A DNA stretch of 64,000 bases, from the NCBI RefSeq assembly GCF_003255815.1, contig NC_037689.1, positions 148,833,907 through 148,897,906 of the forward strand, read 5' to 3'. The notes below the pieces were generated by a model. The model searched no databases and was not told the origin of the DNA. It saw nothing but the letters and a program-made list of their open reading frames with translations. This DNA is from Theropithecus gelada (Eukaryota > Chordata > Mammalia > Primates > Cercopithecidae). The translations under genes were made by a program, and so were the position numbers. Shown one piece after another: positions 1-11,999 of the stretch (the first letter of the stretch is position 1; each line of letters opens with the position of its first letter).

Positions 1-778
1 CCCAGTAGCAGACCACAGGCAAAGACAGCTCAACAGCAAAGCCCTTATTTCCTGTGTCTCTGCCCTAAGACAGGATGTCACCATGTCATGCAGAGCCCCT
101 CTCTGTGAGGGCCATAATTCTATTTGTCCCCTGAATACTATTGGATTTTGGTCCCAATTACCATAAGTGCATATTTATTGAGTTATTTTATTTAAGAAAT
201 AAAAGGACAAGCTAGCTATGGAGCAATTGAGATAATCAACCGCTTTTGACATTTCAATCTGTGCAACTTCCTCAATTTGTACTCTGACCTCAAAGCTTCC
301 TGTGCCCCAGGGTCGTGCTCCCCGAAAGATTTCCGTATCTCCTTCCAAGACCTGTACCACGTGCCCACACCCGCTCCCAGCCCTGCTACCCTTGTACTTG
401 AGTTCTCTCGCTCCCTCAGGCGGCAGCAACAGCATCACCCCATGAGCACCACACTTTTGACTTTACAAGGTTCTTGCACATGTTAGTTCCTGTGACCTCT
501 CAACAGTCCTGGGTAGATGGCAGAGTGAGATTTTAGTCCTTGTTCACAGGAGGAAATTAAGACTAAGAAAGGGGCAATAGCACCAAAAGCACACACCTGG
601 AGGTGCTAGAAGTGGTGGAAGAGCTTAAAGTCATTGCCATGCCCTCTGCTTCCTAGCTGCATCTGCATCTTGCATCCTTTGGAATGCTGGGAACACCTGG
701 AGATTCTGAAGGACTTCTTTTGTTGATGTCACTGCAATGAAGCCTTCCTTGGAATCACAGTGTGTAAGTGCCACATGA
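1..778. other. Unique non-coding sequence, one probable MIR
   Basis: No gene or exon is recognised. Short open frames on both strands overlap one another and show no protein family. About 490-625 resembles the tail half of a MIR SINE read on the minus strand (a degraded 'cagatgaggaaact-gag' type block followed by the 'cacacagc' type block), but it is too decayed for a firm call. Confidence 0.5.
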
Positions 779-803
779 AAAACAAAACAAAACAAAACAA
801 ACC
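779..803. repeat. (AAAAC)n simple repeat
   Basis: Five-base A-rich units ('aaaac') repeat here directly upstream of an old L1 3' end. It may be a remnant tail of another retroelement or slippage at the junction. Confidence 0.7.
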
Positions 804-1280
804 TGAAATTTGTACACCCATGTTGAGAGCAGCATATTCACAACAACCAAAAAGTGGAAACAGCCCAAATGTCCATTCATGATGAATGGATAAACCAAAC
901 ATGGTACACACATACAATGGAATATTGTCCAGCCTTAAAAAGGAAGGAAATTCTGACACATGCTACAACATGGATGAGCCTTGAGGACATTATGGTCAGT
1001 GAAATGAGCCAGTCACAAAAGGACAAATACTGTAGGATGCAAATTTGGAAGGGCCTTAGAATAGTCAAACTCATGGAGACAGACAGTAGAATGGTGAGTG
1101 CCAGGGGCTGGTGGAGGAGGAGTGGGGAGTTAGTCATTGCTGGGTATAGAGTTTCAGTTTGGGAAGATGAACAAGTTCTGGAGAGGGATGGTGGTTAACA
1201 CTTAAAGATGGTTAAGATAGTAATTTTATCCTATGTGTATTTTACCACAATTACAAATGTATATAAATATAAAAATCTTG
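804..1280 (+). mobile_element. Old L1 (L1M class) 3' end
   Basis: Translation of about 840-1040 gives a decayed version of the C-terminal end of LINE-1 ORF2: the block that in L1 reads like an asparagine/threonine stretch, then a 'W..Y.HTMEY' type motif, an alanine-leucine-lysine stretch and the 'MSLE..ML..SQ..K' tail. It is followed by the L1M 3'-UTR style sequence ('gccaggggctgg', 'gatggtggttaaca') ending in an AT-rich tail near 1280. It is 5'-truncated and carries no reverse transcriptase part. The divergence suits a pre-primate or early mammalian L1M subfamily; which one cannot be told by eye. Confidence 0.85.
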
Positions 1281-1878
1281 AGTGTCCACATCCCTTCTCT
1301 CTTCCTCTCATTACACCACAGTCTGTTGAAATCCTTTAGTGCCCACTGACTGCATGAACCATAAAGGCCACACTCCTGAGCTCAGTCTACATATTTACCC
1401 ACCTCTTTTCCCTTTTGTGCATGTGACACTGCAACCAATCCGATTTTTCCAGTCTCCTGCCTGGAGGGAAAGGATTTCGGTGCCAGTGTTCTGGGAGCCA
1501 AGAGGGTCAAAGGTGACAGGGTTCTCTGCTTTCAACATTTGGGTTACATGTTTTGTGAAGAGGCTACTGTCCTCAACTTTTCCTGGTGTCCCCAGTCTGG
1601 AGACCCTCTGTTTAATCCTCTCCAGAGAAAAACTTCACCATGCCCCAGTCCTGAGGTAACCGGGGCTGCCTGTTCTTGAGCCTGTGGAAAATTCTGTGAT
1701 GTAGATTACATTGCTTCTCAGTCATCCCCACTGCCAACCTGGTTTCAGCTTCCTTGGGTCAGCTAAGTCAGCTACTCCTGGTTCATCTCTCAGCTTCTGA
1801 AATGTTGTTATGCTTGTCTCCCTTTCCATTCTTTCTGTCACTGTGAGATTGTTTTAAAAAAATACTGATTCTCCCCTA
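1281..1878. other. Unique non-coding sequence
   Basis: No gene, exon or firm repeat is seen. A 106-codon frame starting at 1339 has no recognisable domain or codon pattern and is treated as chance. Confidence 0.5.
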
Positions 1879-2074
1879 CTCTACTTATGATGGGGTTGTG
1901 TTCTGATAAACCCATGGTAAATTGAAAATGCACATTTGACTTACGATATTTTCAGTTTACAACGAGTTTATCTGGGTGTGATTCCATCTTAAGTTGAGGA
2001 ACATACTGAATATGTATTGCTTTTGTACCATCCTAAAGTTGAAAAATTGTAAATTGAACCACTGTAAGTTAGAG
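1879..2074. mobile_element. Palindromic DNA-transposon relic (non-autonomous)
   Basis: The left edge reads 'ctctacttatgatgg' and the right edge, reverse-complemented, reads 'ctctaacttacagtgg', so the segment has imperfect terminal inverted repeats. A second inverted pair lies inside (blocks of the 'acttacgatattttcag' and 'ttgtaaattgaacc' type). It matches my memory of a common mammalian MER-type element built on a 'cgacttatgatggg' palindrome. I do not assign the family. There is no coding capacity. Confidence 0.65.
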
Positions 2075-2825
2075 ATTGGTATAATCCTTTACTGTGCTTT
2101 TGGGAGGGAGTGAAATTTAGATGCACATGACCATTCTACCATATTTACCTGGACTTTGGTCTGAATATTAAATAACTAGCAGAACTAAGCCAGGAGACAC
2201 CAGGAAGACAGCATTTCAGACAGAAGGGGCAGCATCAGTGAGTTCTTGGAGCTGTAAAACAGTGTGGCCTATGTAGGAAACCTAGCTGACAGAGGGCGCA
2301 TGCTCTTTGTAGTGTGCTGTCATAGCCTTCCTTTGCCAGACTCAAAGTTGGACACAAGGGGCTTGGAAAGCTGTATTGATGGCTGGTGAGGACCAGACCT
2401 GTACCAGGCTCCACAGCACATACTCCCACTGCTGTCTCCAGACTGTGGCTTGCACTCCATCCAGATCATTACTAGCCAGGCCATCTATTCTCAGAACACG
2501 GGTTTCTGCCTGCTTTGGCCTGGTTGAATTGATGAAGCAATGAACTGGTTTCTTCACTTACTTGAAATTTGAGAATTTAAGTTTTTGTTTGTTTGTTTGT
2601 TTTTAATAATGCCTCAATTTAGGGTTGCTTTGATGAATAGATAGCCACAAAATAGTATCAGTGATTACACAGGCACCAAGAGAAATGCAAATGCTGTGCC
2701 TTGCTCCCATCACGCCTGCCACTCTTTGCCATGAAGTGTAAAATGCAACTGCTGGGTGCCAGCAGTGGTTTTTCAAAAGGCTCATTCAGTTCCTTTTTAA
2801 CTCCTAAGTCTTGTGGCTTTCACTA

Positions 2826-2851
2826 GCATAACCTAACCTAACCTAACATAA
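2826..2851. repeat. (CCTAA)n short run
   Basis: Three to four five-base units 'cctaa' occur in a row. The unit is five bases, not the six-base telomere unit, so it is not an interstitial telomere. Confidence 0.6.
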
Positions 2852-3590
2852 CAGCACTTCAGATGTGACCCACACAAAGTTCAATCATCCAATGGCAGAA
2901 ATCAATAGAAAAATAAAATATGTGCTTAGGAGGATTGGTTTGGTTGCAGGATTGGGACTAAGGTGAGGTGAGTAAGTCACGTACCTTACGCACAAGATTT
3001 AAGGGGATAGTAAATATAAATAATATTTCAGTGCAATATTTTAAAAATTCAAATTGACAAACTATGCCCAAGAAATGGGCAGCTTGTTTTTGTAAATGAG
3101 GTTTTATCAGACGTAGGGCCACGATTAGAGTGAGACAAATGAGACATGGTTGTGCAAGTGCAGGGTTGGATTCTGTCTTGATTTTAAATTTTCGTATTTT
3201 GCTCATGGAATTTTAGCATTAATTTTGAGTTTTATAATATTACATTAAAATATAATTTATTTTAATTACTGAGGTTTTGGGTGTCCCTTTAATTTTTGCA
3301 GCTGAGGTGAGTGTCTCCCCTACCCCACCCTAGTCCTGGCCCCGCTTGATGAAACCAAACTGGAAGCTGCTCTCCAAAGGCTTCCGTTCTTCAACCTGGG
3401 GACCTCCTCTGTTAAACTCAAAGGCACAAATGAATTCCTCCTCAGAAACAGCTAAGGGGAACAGAGTATCAGATTATGAATCTTGCCTGCATATGGTACT
3501 CTTAATATCCATCAATCTTTCCTTTTTCCTTTGTTACAGTCAAGTCCCAGAAGAAGTTAAAATGTGGACCTTCAAACCAATAAATACAAA

Positions 3591-3634
3591 GATCAAAGTC
3601 TAATTTAATTATGATCAAAGTCTAATTTGATTAT
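3591..3634 (+). repeat. 22-bp tandem duplication
   Basis: Two adjacent 22-base units beginning 'gatcaaagtctaattt' differ at one base. This is a recent small tandem duplication in unique sequence. Confidence 0.9.
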
Positions 3635-5104
3635 GACATACACATTAAACCTAACTTGAGAGATGGACAAATGGGACAATTTGGGTGGAACATGTGTATA
3701 TACAGATATGTCCCCATCTATGCTTTTTGGCATAAACTATCTTAGACTCAGGTGAAATCCCATCTCTATGTAAAAATTTTTGAATTTATGGTATTTGATT
3801 ATTTTCTAAAGAGATAGAGCCTCTTGAAAGTATGGTTCTGCTTTGAGCACATAGGCATAATTGAGATTGAGTATAGGAACATCCCATACATGAAAGAGCT
3901 GAACCGGATCACCTAAGACATCTGGAGATATCTTTAAAGTGTGAAGCTGCTAATATTTGCAATGATGGACATACATCCTTTGCAGCATGGGTGCAGTTGC
4001 CTTCTGGGCTCCAGTGACTTCCTTAGTGCTATTGTAATCTACTAAGTAAATGAGCATTTTCTAATAAAGAGCAATTTGTCTAATAAGCAGGGTTGGTTAC
4101 TCACTGTGGCAACACAGCACGTGACTAAAATTACACTAGCAGAATAAAGCAGAGCAATTGAGTCATTGGCAGCCCCTTCCCATAACCTCATTTAAGTCTT
4201 TGTCCTTCCTCAGAATAGAGCTCTAACTACAAACTGCGTACAGAAGCATCAGGCATTGTCATGCCTTGTGATGGCTCCCATCCAGTGCCAGCAGGACTAA
4301 CTGAAGCTTCAGGCCCCAGAGAATAGGGTCAGCCCCAGAAACAGTTAGGAAGGTGGAACGTGGTACCAGGAAAACAGCAAGCCATCAGTACTGGGGAGTC
4401 AGACCTCAAGTAGTAGCCATACTGCCAAGTAGCCATGGCCCGGCCACAAGAAATTGAGGAACCAGCAAGCCTCAGGGCAAATTGATCAGATTTTCTTTAA
4501 TTAGCCATATTTGCAGCTAAGATCTGTAAAAAGAGTTGGTGGGGAGAGGAAAAAATAGATTGGGATTTGATATTTATTACCTGAAACATCTGCCTTGAGT
4601 TTTAGAGGATGTCAAAACCAAAACTAAATTGCCAGGTAGATATAGAGGGCTGTTTAATATTTTAGTTGGTAGATTTAATTAAAGAGGTTAGGAAAATCAA
4701 AGTATAATTCATTTTGGACTAGCCAAATAGAATGCATCTGATTAATTTCTCAGCAGGTAGAAGGGCCTCAGTCATCATGTTAGCTTTGAAGGAAGGACTC
4801 AGGCCATGGGGGAAGGCCTGACAAGAGCAGGGCATGGCTTCTGTCTTAGGAACTGGGCTGCATTTCAAGACAAGCCCTTGGCCCTGGACATGAGATTCAG
4901 CTGTAATGATGGGGACATGAAGGGAGTCTTGCTCTCCACTGGTAGCAGACCTGAGTCTTGGGTATAAGGTAGGAGGAAGCAAGGAGGACTTGGTGTTACA
5001 GTCTTGTTGCCACTGGCTTCTGCCTCAGGACATGGGTTCTGTTGCCAGGTGTGTGCCCAGATGGGCCCAGCTCTTGCTGAGGCTGCCAGTTAGGCAACTA
5101 CCCC

Positions 5105-5531
5105 TGTTGGTAGTTTCCTAGGGCTGCTGTAACAAAATACCAGAAACATCGTGACTTAAAACAGCAGAACTTTATTCCTTCACAATTCTAGAGGTTTGAA
5201 GTCTGAAATCAAGATGTTGGCAGGGCCACATTCCCTCTGAAGGCTCTAAGGGATAATCCTTCCTTGCCTCTTCCAGCTTCTGGTGACTCCAAGCATTCCT
5301 TTCTTGTGGCCACATCACTCCAATCTCTGCCTCCTTCTTTACATGGCCTTTTCCCCACTGTGTGTGTCTTCTCTTCTGTCTCGTATGGGGACACTTTAAA
5401 TCCAGGATGATCTCCACATCTCAAGATTCTTTGTTTAATTATATCTGCAAAGACCACTTTTCCAAATAAGATTGCAATCACAGTTTCCAGGTGAACATAT
5501 CTTTTGGAGGGACACTACTTGAGCCACTTCA
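5105..5531 (-). mobile_element. MLT1-type MaLR solo LTR, minus strand
   Basis: Read on the minus strand the block ends in the MaLR hallmark ('gccctaggaaactacc' then 'aaca'). It also contains the central MLT1 landmarks: 'ttatttggaaa', a degenerate 'agaccctttgcagatgtaatta' region, the 'gccatgtaaagaaggaggcagagattggagtgatg' region, and 'cagcctc-cagaactgtgag' in decayed form. The length of about 430 bp suits a full MLT1B/C/D-like LTR. No internal retroviral genes lie next to it, so it is a solitary LTR. Target-site duplications are too eroded to see. Confidence 0.85.
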
Positions 5532-5895
5532 CCCTGAATTTTGAGTTTCCTGTTCATTCCACATTGCTCTGTGTGGAGATTACTTGAATTGGCACAGTTG
5601 GTGTGGCTGCCCAGCTCCTTTCAGAGTGTTCAGAAGCCTCACGGATATCCAGTGCTACTGCTCAGTGGGCCAAAATGTGGACAGGTCAAGGCCCAGACAT
5701 TGAAGGCATAGTTCTGACACTCTCATCATCTCTCATCATGCTACAGCTGGGGTGTCTGCCATAATTGCTACTAATCATAGTGAATGCTTTTAAAAATTGT
5801 TTTACAATCTTTTTCTGGAAGAAGATTTTTTTCCTCCATTCATAATAAAATGAGTGTTTTAATGAGCAAGAGGGCATTCAGCTCCACACCTCCAT
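5532..5895. other. Unique non-coding sequence
   Basis: No gene or repeat recognised between the MLT1 LTR and the Alu. Confidence 0.45.
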
Positions 5896-5910
5896 TTCTG
5901 TTAATTTTAA

Positions 5911-6208
5911 TTTTTTTTTTTTTTAGATGGAGTTTCTCTCTTGTCGCCAAGGCTGCAGTGCAGTGGCATGGTCTCAGCTCACTGCAACCTCTGCCTCCCG
6001 GGTTCAAGCGATTCTCCTGCCTCAGCCTCCTGAGTAGCTGGGATTACAGGTGCCCGCCACTATGCCCAGCTAATTTTTTTGTATTTTTAGTAGAGACGGG
6101 GTGGCATCATGTTGGCCAGGCTGGTCTTGAACTCCTAACCTCAGGTGATCTGCCCACCTTGGCCTCCCAAAGTGCTGTGGTTACAGGTGTGAGCCACCAC
6201 GCCTGGCC
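5911..6208 (-). mobile_element. Alu SINE (AluS type), minus strand
   Basis: A poly-T start and both Alu monomers are present, with the landmark blocks 'gcagtggcatggtctcagc', 'tcctgcctcagcctcc', 'gtatttttagtagagac' and the end 'cctggcc'. The flanks carry a degraded target-site duplication beginning 'ttctgtt' (5896-5910 and 6209-6224). It is full length, of intermediate age, and inserted into unique sequence. A 176-codon frame crossing it is Alu translation, not a gene. Confidence 0.97.
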
Positions 6209-6237
6209 TTCTGTTCCTTTTAAATTAGCAGGTACAT

Positions 6238-6412
6238 GCAGGGGTAAGAGCCTTTGCTTGGACATCAACAGATATGGGTTCTCATCTCAGCTCAGGCACT
6301 ACCAAGGTGTGTGACCAAAGTATATGTATTTTCCCTCTCTGGGCTCAATATTCTTCAATTGTGAAATAAAGGATTAGGAAACGTGTTCTCTGAGGACTCT
6401 TCCACAATCGAG
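6238..6412 (+). mobile_element. MIR SINE fragment
   Basis: MIR order is visible: a 'ggtaagagcctttg' head, a decayed 'gacctgggttc' block, 'ctcaggcactacc', 'gtgtgacc' and 'tctctgggctcaatattcttc' followed by 'gtgaaat'. It is strongly diverged, as expected for this mammal-wide SINE. Confidence 0.75.
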
Positions 6413-7089
6413 CCTCCTTACCTTTCCATTGGTGGTGCTTCTGGAGAAACTGCTTTGCACCAGTCAAAGCCAAGCTGAATTTAGACAATGATGTGAATGT
6501 CCATGTCTCCTACACCAGGACTTGCTGACCTCACTCCACTTCCCTACTCTAGCCCCCAGATGTAGTAACATTCATTTCGGATAATTAGTCTCTCCAGTGG
6601 GCCTGCCTTGACTCACGTCTTAGCCCCAGGACTCCAATGACCTTGTTTCCTAAGACACCTGAACCCAATGGCCAGACCTTTCTTCTGAGAGGGGAGACTG
6701 AGGCCAGAAGAACCACATGCATGACTGCAGTGGCTCTCCCCATACACCCAGACACACATAACATGCGTTTCTCAGGTGCCAACTCCTGGAGCTAGTTTAT
6801 AATTATTTCTCAAGTTCTCTGAGTTTGACTCATCTCTTTTCAAATAAATGGATGTTTTCCTGTGGCTCAGTTATTATAAGTGTTCTTTCCACATTGAAGT
6901 TGGTAATATATGCTCACTAAAGAGGGAAACAAGATTTAGTTTTACAAATTCCATCAACAAACACAGATGAAACGGAATCACGGTTCTGTCAATATTTTCG
7001 ATATAAGAAAAACACGACATGTTTCTCTTCAAAGCTACTTCGACAACTCCCTTCCCACAGGCCTTTGCATGTGAAGGCTGCACTTACTC
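6413..7089. other. Unique non-coding sequence
   Basis: No gene recognised. About 7030-7090 has a weak resemblance to an L2 interior ('caggcctttgca' block). Short open frames show nothing. Confidence 0.4.
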
Positions 7090-7235
7090 CCACAGATTCA
7101 GAGGGCTCTGGGATGAGTAGAAAGTGGTACCCAGGTTCTGCATCCATCCCCATCACTTACTGGCTTCATAACCTTGGACAAGTCATTTCCCATCTATGAG
7201 CTTTGCATCTCTTCTCTGAAGACAGGGTCATGGTG
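7090..7235 (+). mobile_element. MIR SINE fragment
   Basis: The blocks 'cacttactggcttcataacc', 'ttggacaagtcatttcc' and 'ctctgaag' follow the MIR core order. Confidence 0.65.
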
Positions 7236-7534
7236 TGCCTGGCCTGGCTACCTGCTTAATCCACAGTGCCACCAGTACCATCAGAGGCTAAGGCCACCAC
7301 TAGGAAATCACAACCAACTGTCCATTGCTGTCCACTTTATCCACTAGACAGGGTCTCCGAAGTACATGACCCAGGGCTACCACTCACATGGAGTGCACTG
7401 TGAACAGAGCTCCCTGGAGTGTGGCACTGGGAAGAGGACTGGCCTATATCACAATCTGAGGCAGACAGAACTGCTTCTAGGTCTCCTTGTTGTATGGAGG
7501 AAAAAAATATTTGATTGGCCTATGGGGTCTCTAA
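7236..7534. other. Unique non-coding sequence
   Basis: No gene or repeat recognised. Confidence 0.4.
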
Positions 7535-7725
7535 CTTACCCTCATGCTTAGATAACATTTGGTGGTCTATAAAATGGTTTCAAATCAATTATTTTACCCT
7601 TCCAGCCATCCTATTAGGCAGAGCTTATTATCTTCATTTTCTAGAAAAGAAAAGTAAGGATCAGAGAAGCTGGCTGACTTTCCAAAAGTCTACAGCTCAT
7701 AAGTGATGGACCTGGAGCTTACACC
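7535..7725 (-). mobile_element. MIR SINE fragment, minus strand
   Basis: The reverse-strand MIR order is visible: 'cctattaggcagagctta', 'cattttctagaaaa', 'ggatcagagaagctgg', 'aagtgatggacctggag' and 'caggcttccaga'. Confidence 0.7.
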
Positions 7726-8104
7726 CAAGAGTTCAGGCTTCCAGATGTTCTTCCCACAATTCAAATAAACTCTGAGTTTGAGGATGTGGACAATGCAGTT
7801 TTTTACATATAAGCTTAGAGAAAATGTTATCCATATGTTTATTAATTTACTTATCCATCTAATATTTATTGAGCAAATACTAAGTAGAGGTTTCTGCTGT
7901 CCCAGGTGGGGCATTGGGCTCTCCATTTAAACTGAGGGTCAATCAAGTCAGATGTCATTTTTGCTTCTTTTTTCTCTTTCAGTCATAGACATAAGCTTGT
8001 AGTCAGAAGATCAGAATTTTGTTTTAGAATAATTTCAACATCTGTTTGTAAGGGAGGATTGTCTTCTAATTTTCCATCTATTTTTCTTTGCTATCTGAAG
8101 TGGC
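7726..8104. other. Unique non-coding sequence
   Basis: No gene recognised. The segment is AT-rich and includes a weak L2-like 'atttattgagcaaatact' block at about 7862. Confidence 0.4.
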
Positions 8105-8372
8105 TGTGTGCATAGTGGTTAAGAGTACAGACCATAGATTATGGACCTAAATTGTTTGAGTTCAGATCTTACCTCCACTACTTGCTAGCTGTGTGACCCT
8201 AGGCAGGTTACATATTGTCTCTGTTTTCTAATAAGTAAAATAGGGATAATATCAATAAGCCACCATATAGGGTTGAGGATTAAATGAATATTAAATGAAT
8301 TAGTATTTTCCAAGTGCTTAAAACACTGCCTCACCCATGGTAAATACTATATAAGTATTTGTCATTATAACC
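8105..8372 (+). mobile_element. MIR SINE, near full length
   Basis: The MIR consensus order is followed throughout: 'gtggttaagagtacagacc', 'gagttcagatcttacctcc', 'acttgctagctgtgtgacc', 'aataagtaaaatagggataa', 'ggttgaggattaaatgaa' and 'gtgcttaaaacactgcc'. It is one of the best-preserved MIRs here. Confidence 0.92.
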
Positions 8373-9777
8373 ATCATTGTCCTTATGATAAGAAGATAGA
8401 AAAGAAATGAGGAAACACTCAGGAAAATCACAGGGAAAGTGGGAAGCAGAGCAGCATGATATAATTAAACATAAGCAGACAGACCTTATTAAATTATTTG
8501 CAGTATCTCACCCTCTGCCACAAGCAGCAACAAATCCAATAGAAAAAGATGCCTTATGTCTGTCCTGCTTTCTATTGTTTGGTTTTGATGACAAAACCCA
8601 TCTGTTAGAGACAAACACTCAGAAAGGGCTGTTTTTGACAAATGCAGTGCAGAGGGGTATATAACTACTTGAACGGAGGATTACACCTGTAGCCACCATG
8701 TCCAGGGCAATCTCTTGTCCTCCCTACCCACCTGAGATGTGTTGGTTCATGACAATTCCCTTGCTTAAGGACACAAACTAATTAATCTAGGAAAACAGAG
8801 CTCTTTTCTTTCATCCAGATTTTTAAGTCCCAACAAAGTTCTCAGTATGGTTTCTTCTTCTGTGAATTCATCACCACTGTGGAAAATAGGTAAGAACGCT
8901 GGACCACCCAGGAGTGAGATAATCTGGGATGGAGCCCTGGCTCCACCACTTGCTGGCTGTGCGACCTCTGGCAATTTGCCTCTGCTCTCTGCACCTCTAC
9001 ACCCCACCTTTGGTAGACTTTAGGGCTGAGGCTTAGCTCTGAAGTTAGGGAGTTTGATGATGAGATTATTTAGGTTACCTCTAGGAGGGAGATGTCTCTC
9101 ATCCCAACTTACTCCAGGGTTTCCTGCCAGGCAGAAGCACCTTCCTCCATCCCTGTATCAATATCACTCCTCAGGCATTGTCTCACCCTTGTGTTACAGC
9201 CATTTCTTCTAATAGCCAGGAAGTACCTAGATGGTGGGGGCTGTGTATAATTTTTCTGCTTTCACCTTCTCCTAGAGTACTTGATTAATATTCGTGACAT
9301 ATGAACAAATGAGCAAAGTGGAGCATATATTGCACAAGCCTGAACTGTGGTATGGTGCAGGGATCCCTAGCTAAGAAGCAAAAGTTTAGCTAACATTGGT
9401 GCTTGCTGCCCATGGGTCTTTGAGCTGAGCCTGTCTCACACTCTGGACCTCAATTTCCCCATTTGTGCCATCACATGTCTCTAAGGCCACTTTTGAGAGC
9501 TTTCTGCTTTTTTCTACCAATGTGTACCCATGTCTCCTCTTTGTACACACACTGAGCGTCTTCTGGAGGAGACCGAGACTCTCTTCTGAGGTTGTCATGG
9601 TTTTACCCTTCCAAAGAGAGCAGCTCCTACTTTGGGGTCCTGCATCTGACAGCAGCTCCCAAATCTCTGAATGCACCAACCCCATAGGCTCAGGATGTAT
9701 CCCTCTCCAAATCCATTCTTTTGCCCTGAACTCCACCCCTGACCCAAGTGGCAGAGTTGGGAGAGTTTGATAGATCA
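8373..9777. other. Unique stretch with a MIR piece
   Basis: No gene is recognised. About 8925-8995 ('ctccaccacttgctggctg', 'gcgacctctggcaatttgcc') is a short plus-strand MIR core. About 9370-9490 has a weak MIR3-like pattern. Open frames on both strands near 9386-9770 (about 100-116 codons) overlap in antisense and show no domain. Confidence 0.5.
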
Positions 9778-9935
9778 GTCAGTGGTTCCCCAAATTGGCT
9801 GCATGTCAGAATCACCAGGAACACACATATAAAAATACAGATAACTGAGCAAACTCCAGCCTCTGCCAAATTTAACTTTCTGGCATGTGCCCAGAGATCT
9901 GTATTTTTAAGTTCTATCAGCTCGACACTGGATCA
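9778..9935 (+). mobile_element. MER5-type hAT-Charlie relic
   Basis: It opens with the MER5 terminal sequence 'cagtggttccccaaa', continues with 'catgtcagaatcacc' and reaches a decayed 'agagatctgtatttt' interior. The opposite terminal inverted repeat is not clear. Non-autonomous; no transposase. Confidence 0.8.
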
Positions 9936-10968
9936 CCACTCACCATTGGAGACTCATTGGACCATATTACTCCAAACATTTTAGCATCCGTGGTGACAGC
10001 TTCTTCACTCCTGTTGTTCTAGAACAGGGCAAAATATGTCCTCCATTCTCTCTCCCATGCCATCCCCTCAGAGTTTACTGTTGCCAAGATATAGCAATGG
10101 TATCAGTTCATCAGGGGAACCAGGCAAAACAACCTTGAGTTATTCACAAATGTCTTATTTTGTGTCACATAACAGCTTTCATCTTTATGCTGGTAGGTCT
10201 CAGGTTTCAAAGGGCTGCATTTTCACTATGCCGGGTGAGAAGTTTAAAGTTTCCCAACAGAGACATTGTCTCCTGCTATAGCCCATGGACATATTTGCAC
10301 TGGAAATTAATGGGAGGTTTAGAAAAACAAAAAGTGTTTATGAGAAATGCACCACCCTCCTCCTGTCAGGTTTTACATAATGATAATGCTTTCAGGGTGT
10401 ATAAGATGGGTGGTTTTTCTTTTTCAGAGTTGGGGCAGGGAGCAACAGAATTTGGGAGAAGAGGATATCCATACTACTCAAAAAGAGGAAGTTTGAATCC
10501 TAACATCACTGACCCCTTACTGGAAGATAAGCTTGGGAGAGCACTGACTTGGGAGTCAGCAAAGTTGAGTCATAATTCTAGCTCTGCAGCCGGTTTGCTG
10601 GAAGGTCCAGCCTTTGATGGTCCCATCGGTAAGTATCTCTTGCATGAAATCTGAAGGCAGCATCAATATGGGCAGAATAGTCATGGTCTATCCTATGCCC
10701 TCATCTACTCTGCAGCTTCCATCCCAGGACTGTGACTATGCATGTCACTTTCATAGGGACAGTGTACATTCTCAGTTCAAAATCAGCATTCAGTAGCCTC
10801 TCTTGGGTCCTCAACTGAAGGTTTCTTGAAAGCTTGCGAGATACTGCAGGCCAATAGCAAAATGTGAACTCAAGCTCCCTGTTGCCAGCATTCCACAGAA
10901 AGGATGTTTCCCATACACAGCAAAGCACAGACAGAGAGTATCTGGCTTCTGTTTCCCCTCTACCCTGC

Positions 10969-11008
10969 AAAACAAAACAAAACAAAAAAAAACAAAACAA
11001 ACAAAAAA
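10969..11008. repeat. A-rich (AAAAC)n repeat
   Basis: The pattern is aaaac/aaac units around a run of nine A. No retroelement body precedes it. Confidence 0.8.
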
Positions 11009-11426
11009 GCCATCCACATACAAGCCCCTAAACCAAAAGCTATCCTAGAAGTTACTTCACCTAGAGGGAATACTTTTCACATTTCTGTTTGTTTGGTGGT
11101 GGGGGCGAGGTGGGAGAATTAATGATATTGGGAGGAGGGGGACATTCTCAGAACACTCTTCTGTGATGAGCAGTAACAGTTCAAAATGTGAGCCGCCTGA
11201 AGGGCCCAGCGATGGGACACAAGAGCTGGGGCCAGCCATTCATTAAGGAGCACCTGGGCCTGACTCATGTGCAGGAACCGCCTCAAACTTCTTGGTTTCC
11301 ACTGGTAACCTGGCACCCAGAACTGCTGTGCACGGGCTCTGCAGAGGCCCCCATAGCAAGCATAGTGAGGCTGCCTTCCAAAGTGCAGCCATCAGCCTCA
11401 CAAGCAGTCCCGAAAATGGCCCCAAG

Positions 11427-11454
11427 ATTGCTCCATTTAGATTGCTCCATTTAG
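11427..11454 (+). repeat. 14-bp perfect tandem pair
   Basis: The unit 'attgctccatttag' occurs twice back to back without mismatch. Confidence 0.9.
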
Positions 11455-11999
11455 AGGAGTCAACATGCCCTGCAAAGGAGGCATGCTGAGCCACACAACT
11501 CCTGGCATCTCTGTCTCAGATGCTGTCTCTCTGCTCCCCCTTTTGCTCTCTCTGCTCCTGGGATTAGATGAGCAGGGAAGGTGGGAAGGACAGAGGCATT
11601 ATTCACAGAGAATTTACCTTCATCTATTTTATTCCAAAATCAGTTGAGAAAATGATAGCTCAAGTGCTACCTTTCTAGTTAGCCATAAGCGGTTCTTCTA
11701 GAAGTGCCCATTTTATTATTGAATAAACATCTGAGCTGTGTTGAAGTTGGCACAAACTGCAAGAAGACTACTCAGCTTGGAGGAATCTGTTAGTTTTTTC
11801 TTTTTCTGTTTTTTCTAATTGATCTATGGGTGACACCAAACCCACATGTTTATATTCCTTTTTCTTCATTGTGAAGAATAAATAATAGATTGTGATTCCC
11901 TGATTAAAGTTGAGACCTAAGCAGGAGGAGAACGTGCTCAGGTCACTACTGTCGAGACCTGTAAGGAGGGAAAGATTCCAGACACTGCTCATACCTCAA

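Larger units (their letters stand above)
2075..5104. other. Mostly unique non-coding stretch
   Basis: About 3 kb with no gene or confident repeat. Small items inside it: a (GTTT)n run at 2582-2606, a short (CCTAA)n run at 2826-2851 and a 22-bp tandem duplication at 3591-3634. Open frames of 60-90 codons overlap on both strands and show no family resemblance. Confidence 0.5.
9936..11999. other. Mostly unique non-coding stretch
   Basis: No gene is recognised. The longest non-repeat frame of the window (10160-10654, plus strand, 164 codons) lies here. It has no recognisable domain, no upstream promoter-like sequence, and contains a MIR-like stretch at about 10540-10600, so it is not called. An (AAAAC)/(AAAC) run lies at 10969-11008, and a perfect 14-bp tandem pair at 11427-11454. 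Confidence 0.5.

Noticed and set aside
2826..2851. Interstitial telomere repeat
   Set aside because: The unit is five bases (cctaa), not ccctaa.
5784..6314. 176-codon open frame
   Set aside because: It is the translation of a minus-strand Alu with unique flanks. The peptide has the usual Alu-derived residues.
10160..10654. 164-codon plus-strand open frame in unique sequence
   Set aside because: No recognisable domain, no promoter or splice context, overlaps a MIR-like stretch, and other frames around it are open too. Length is within chance for this base composition.
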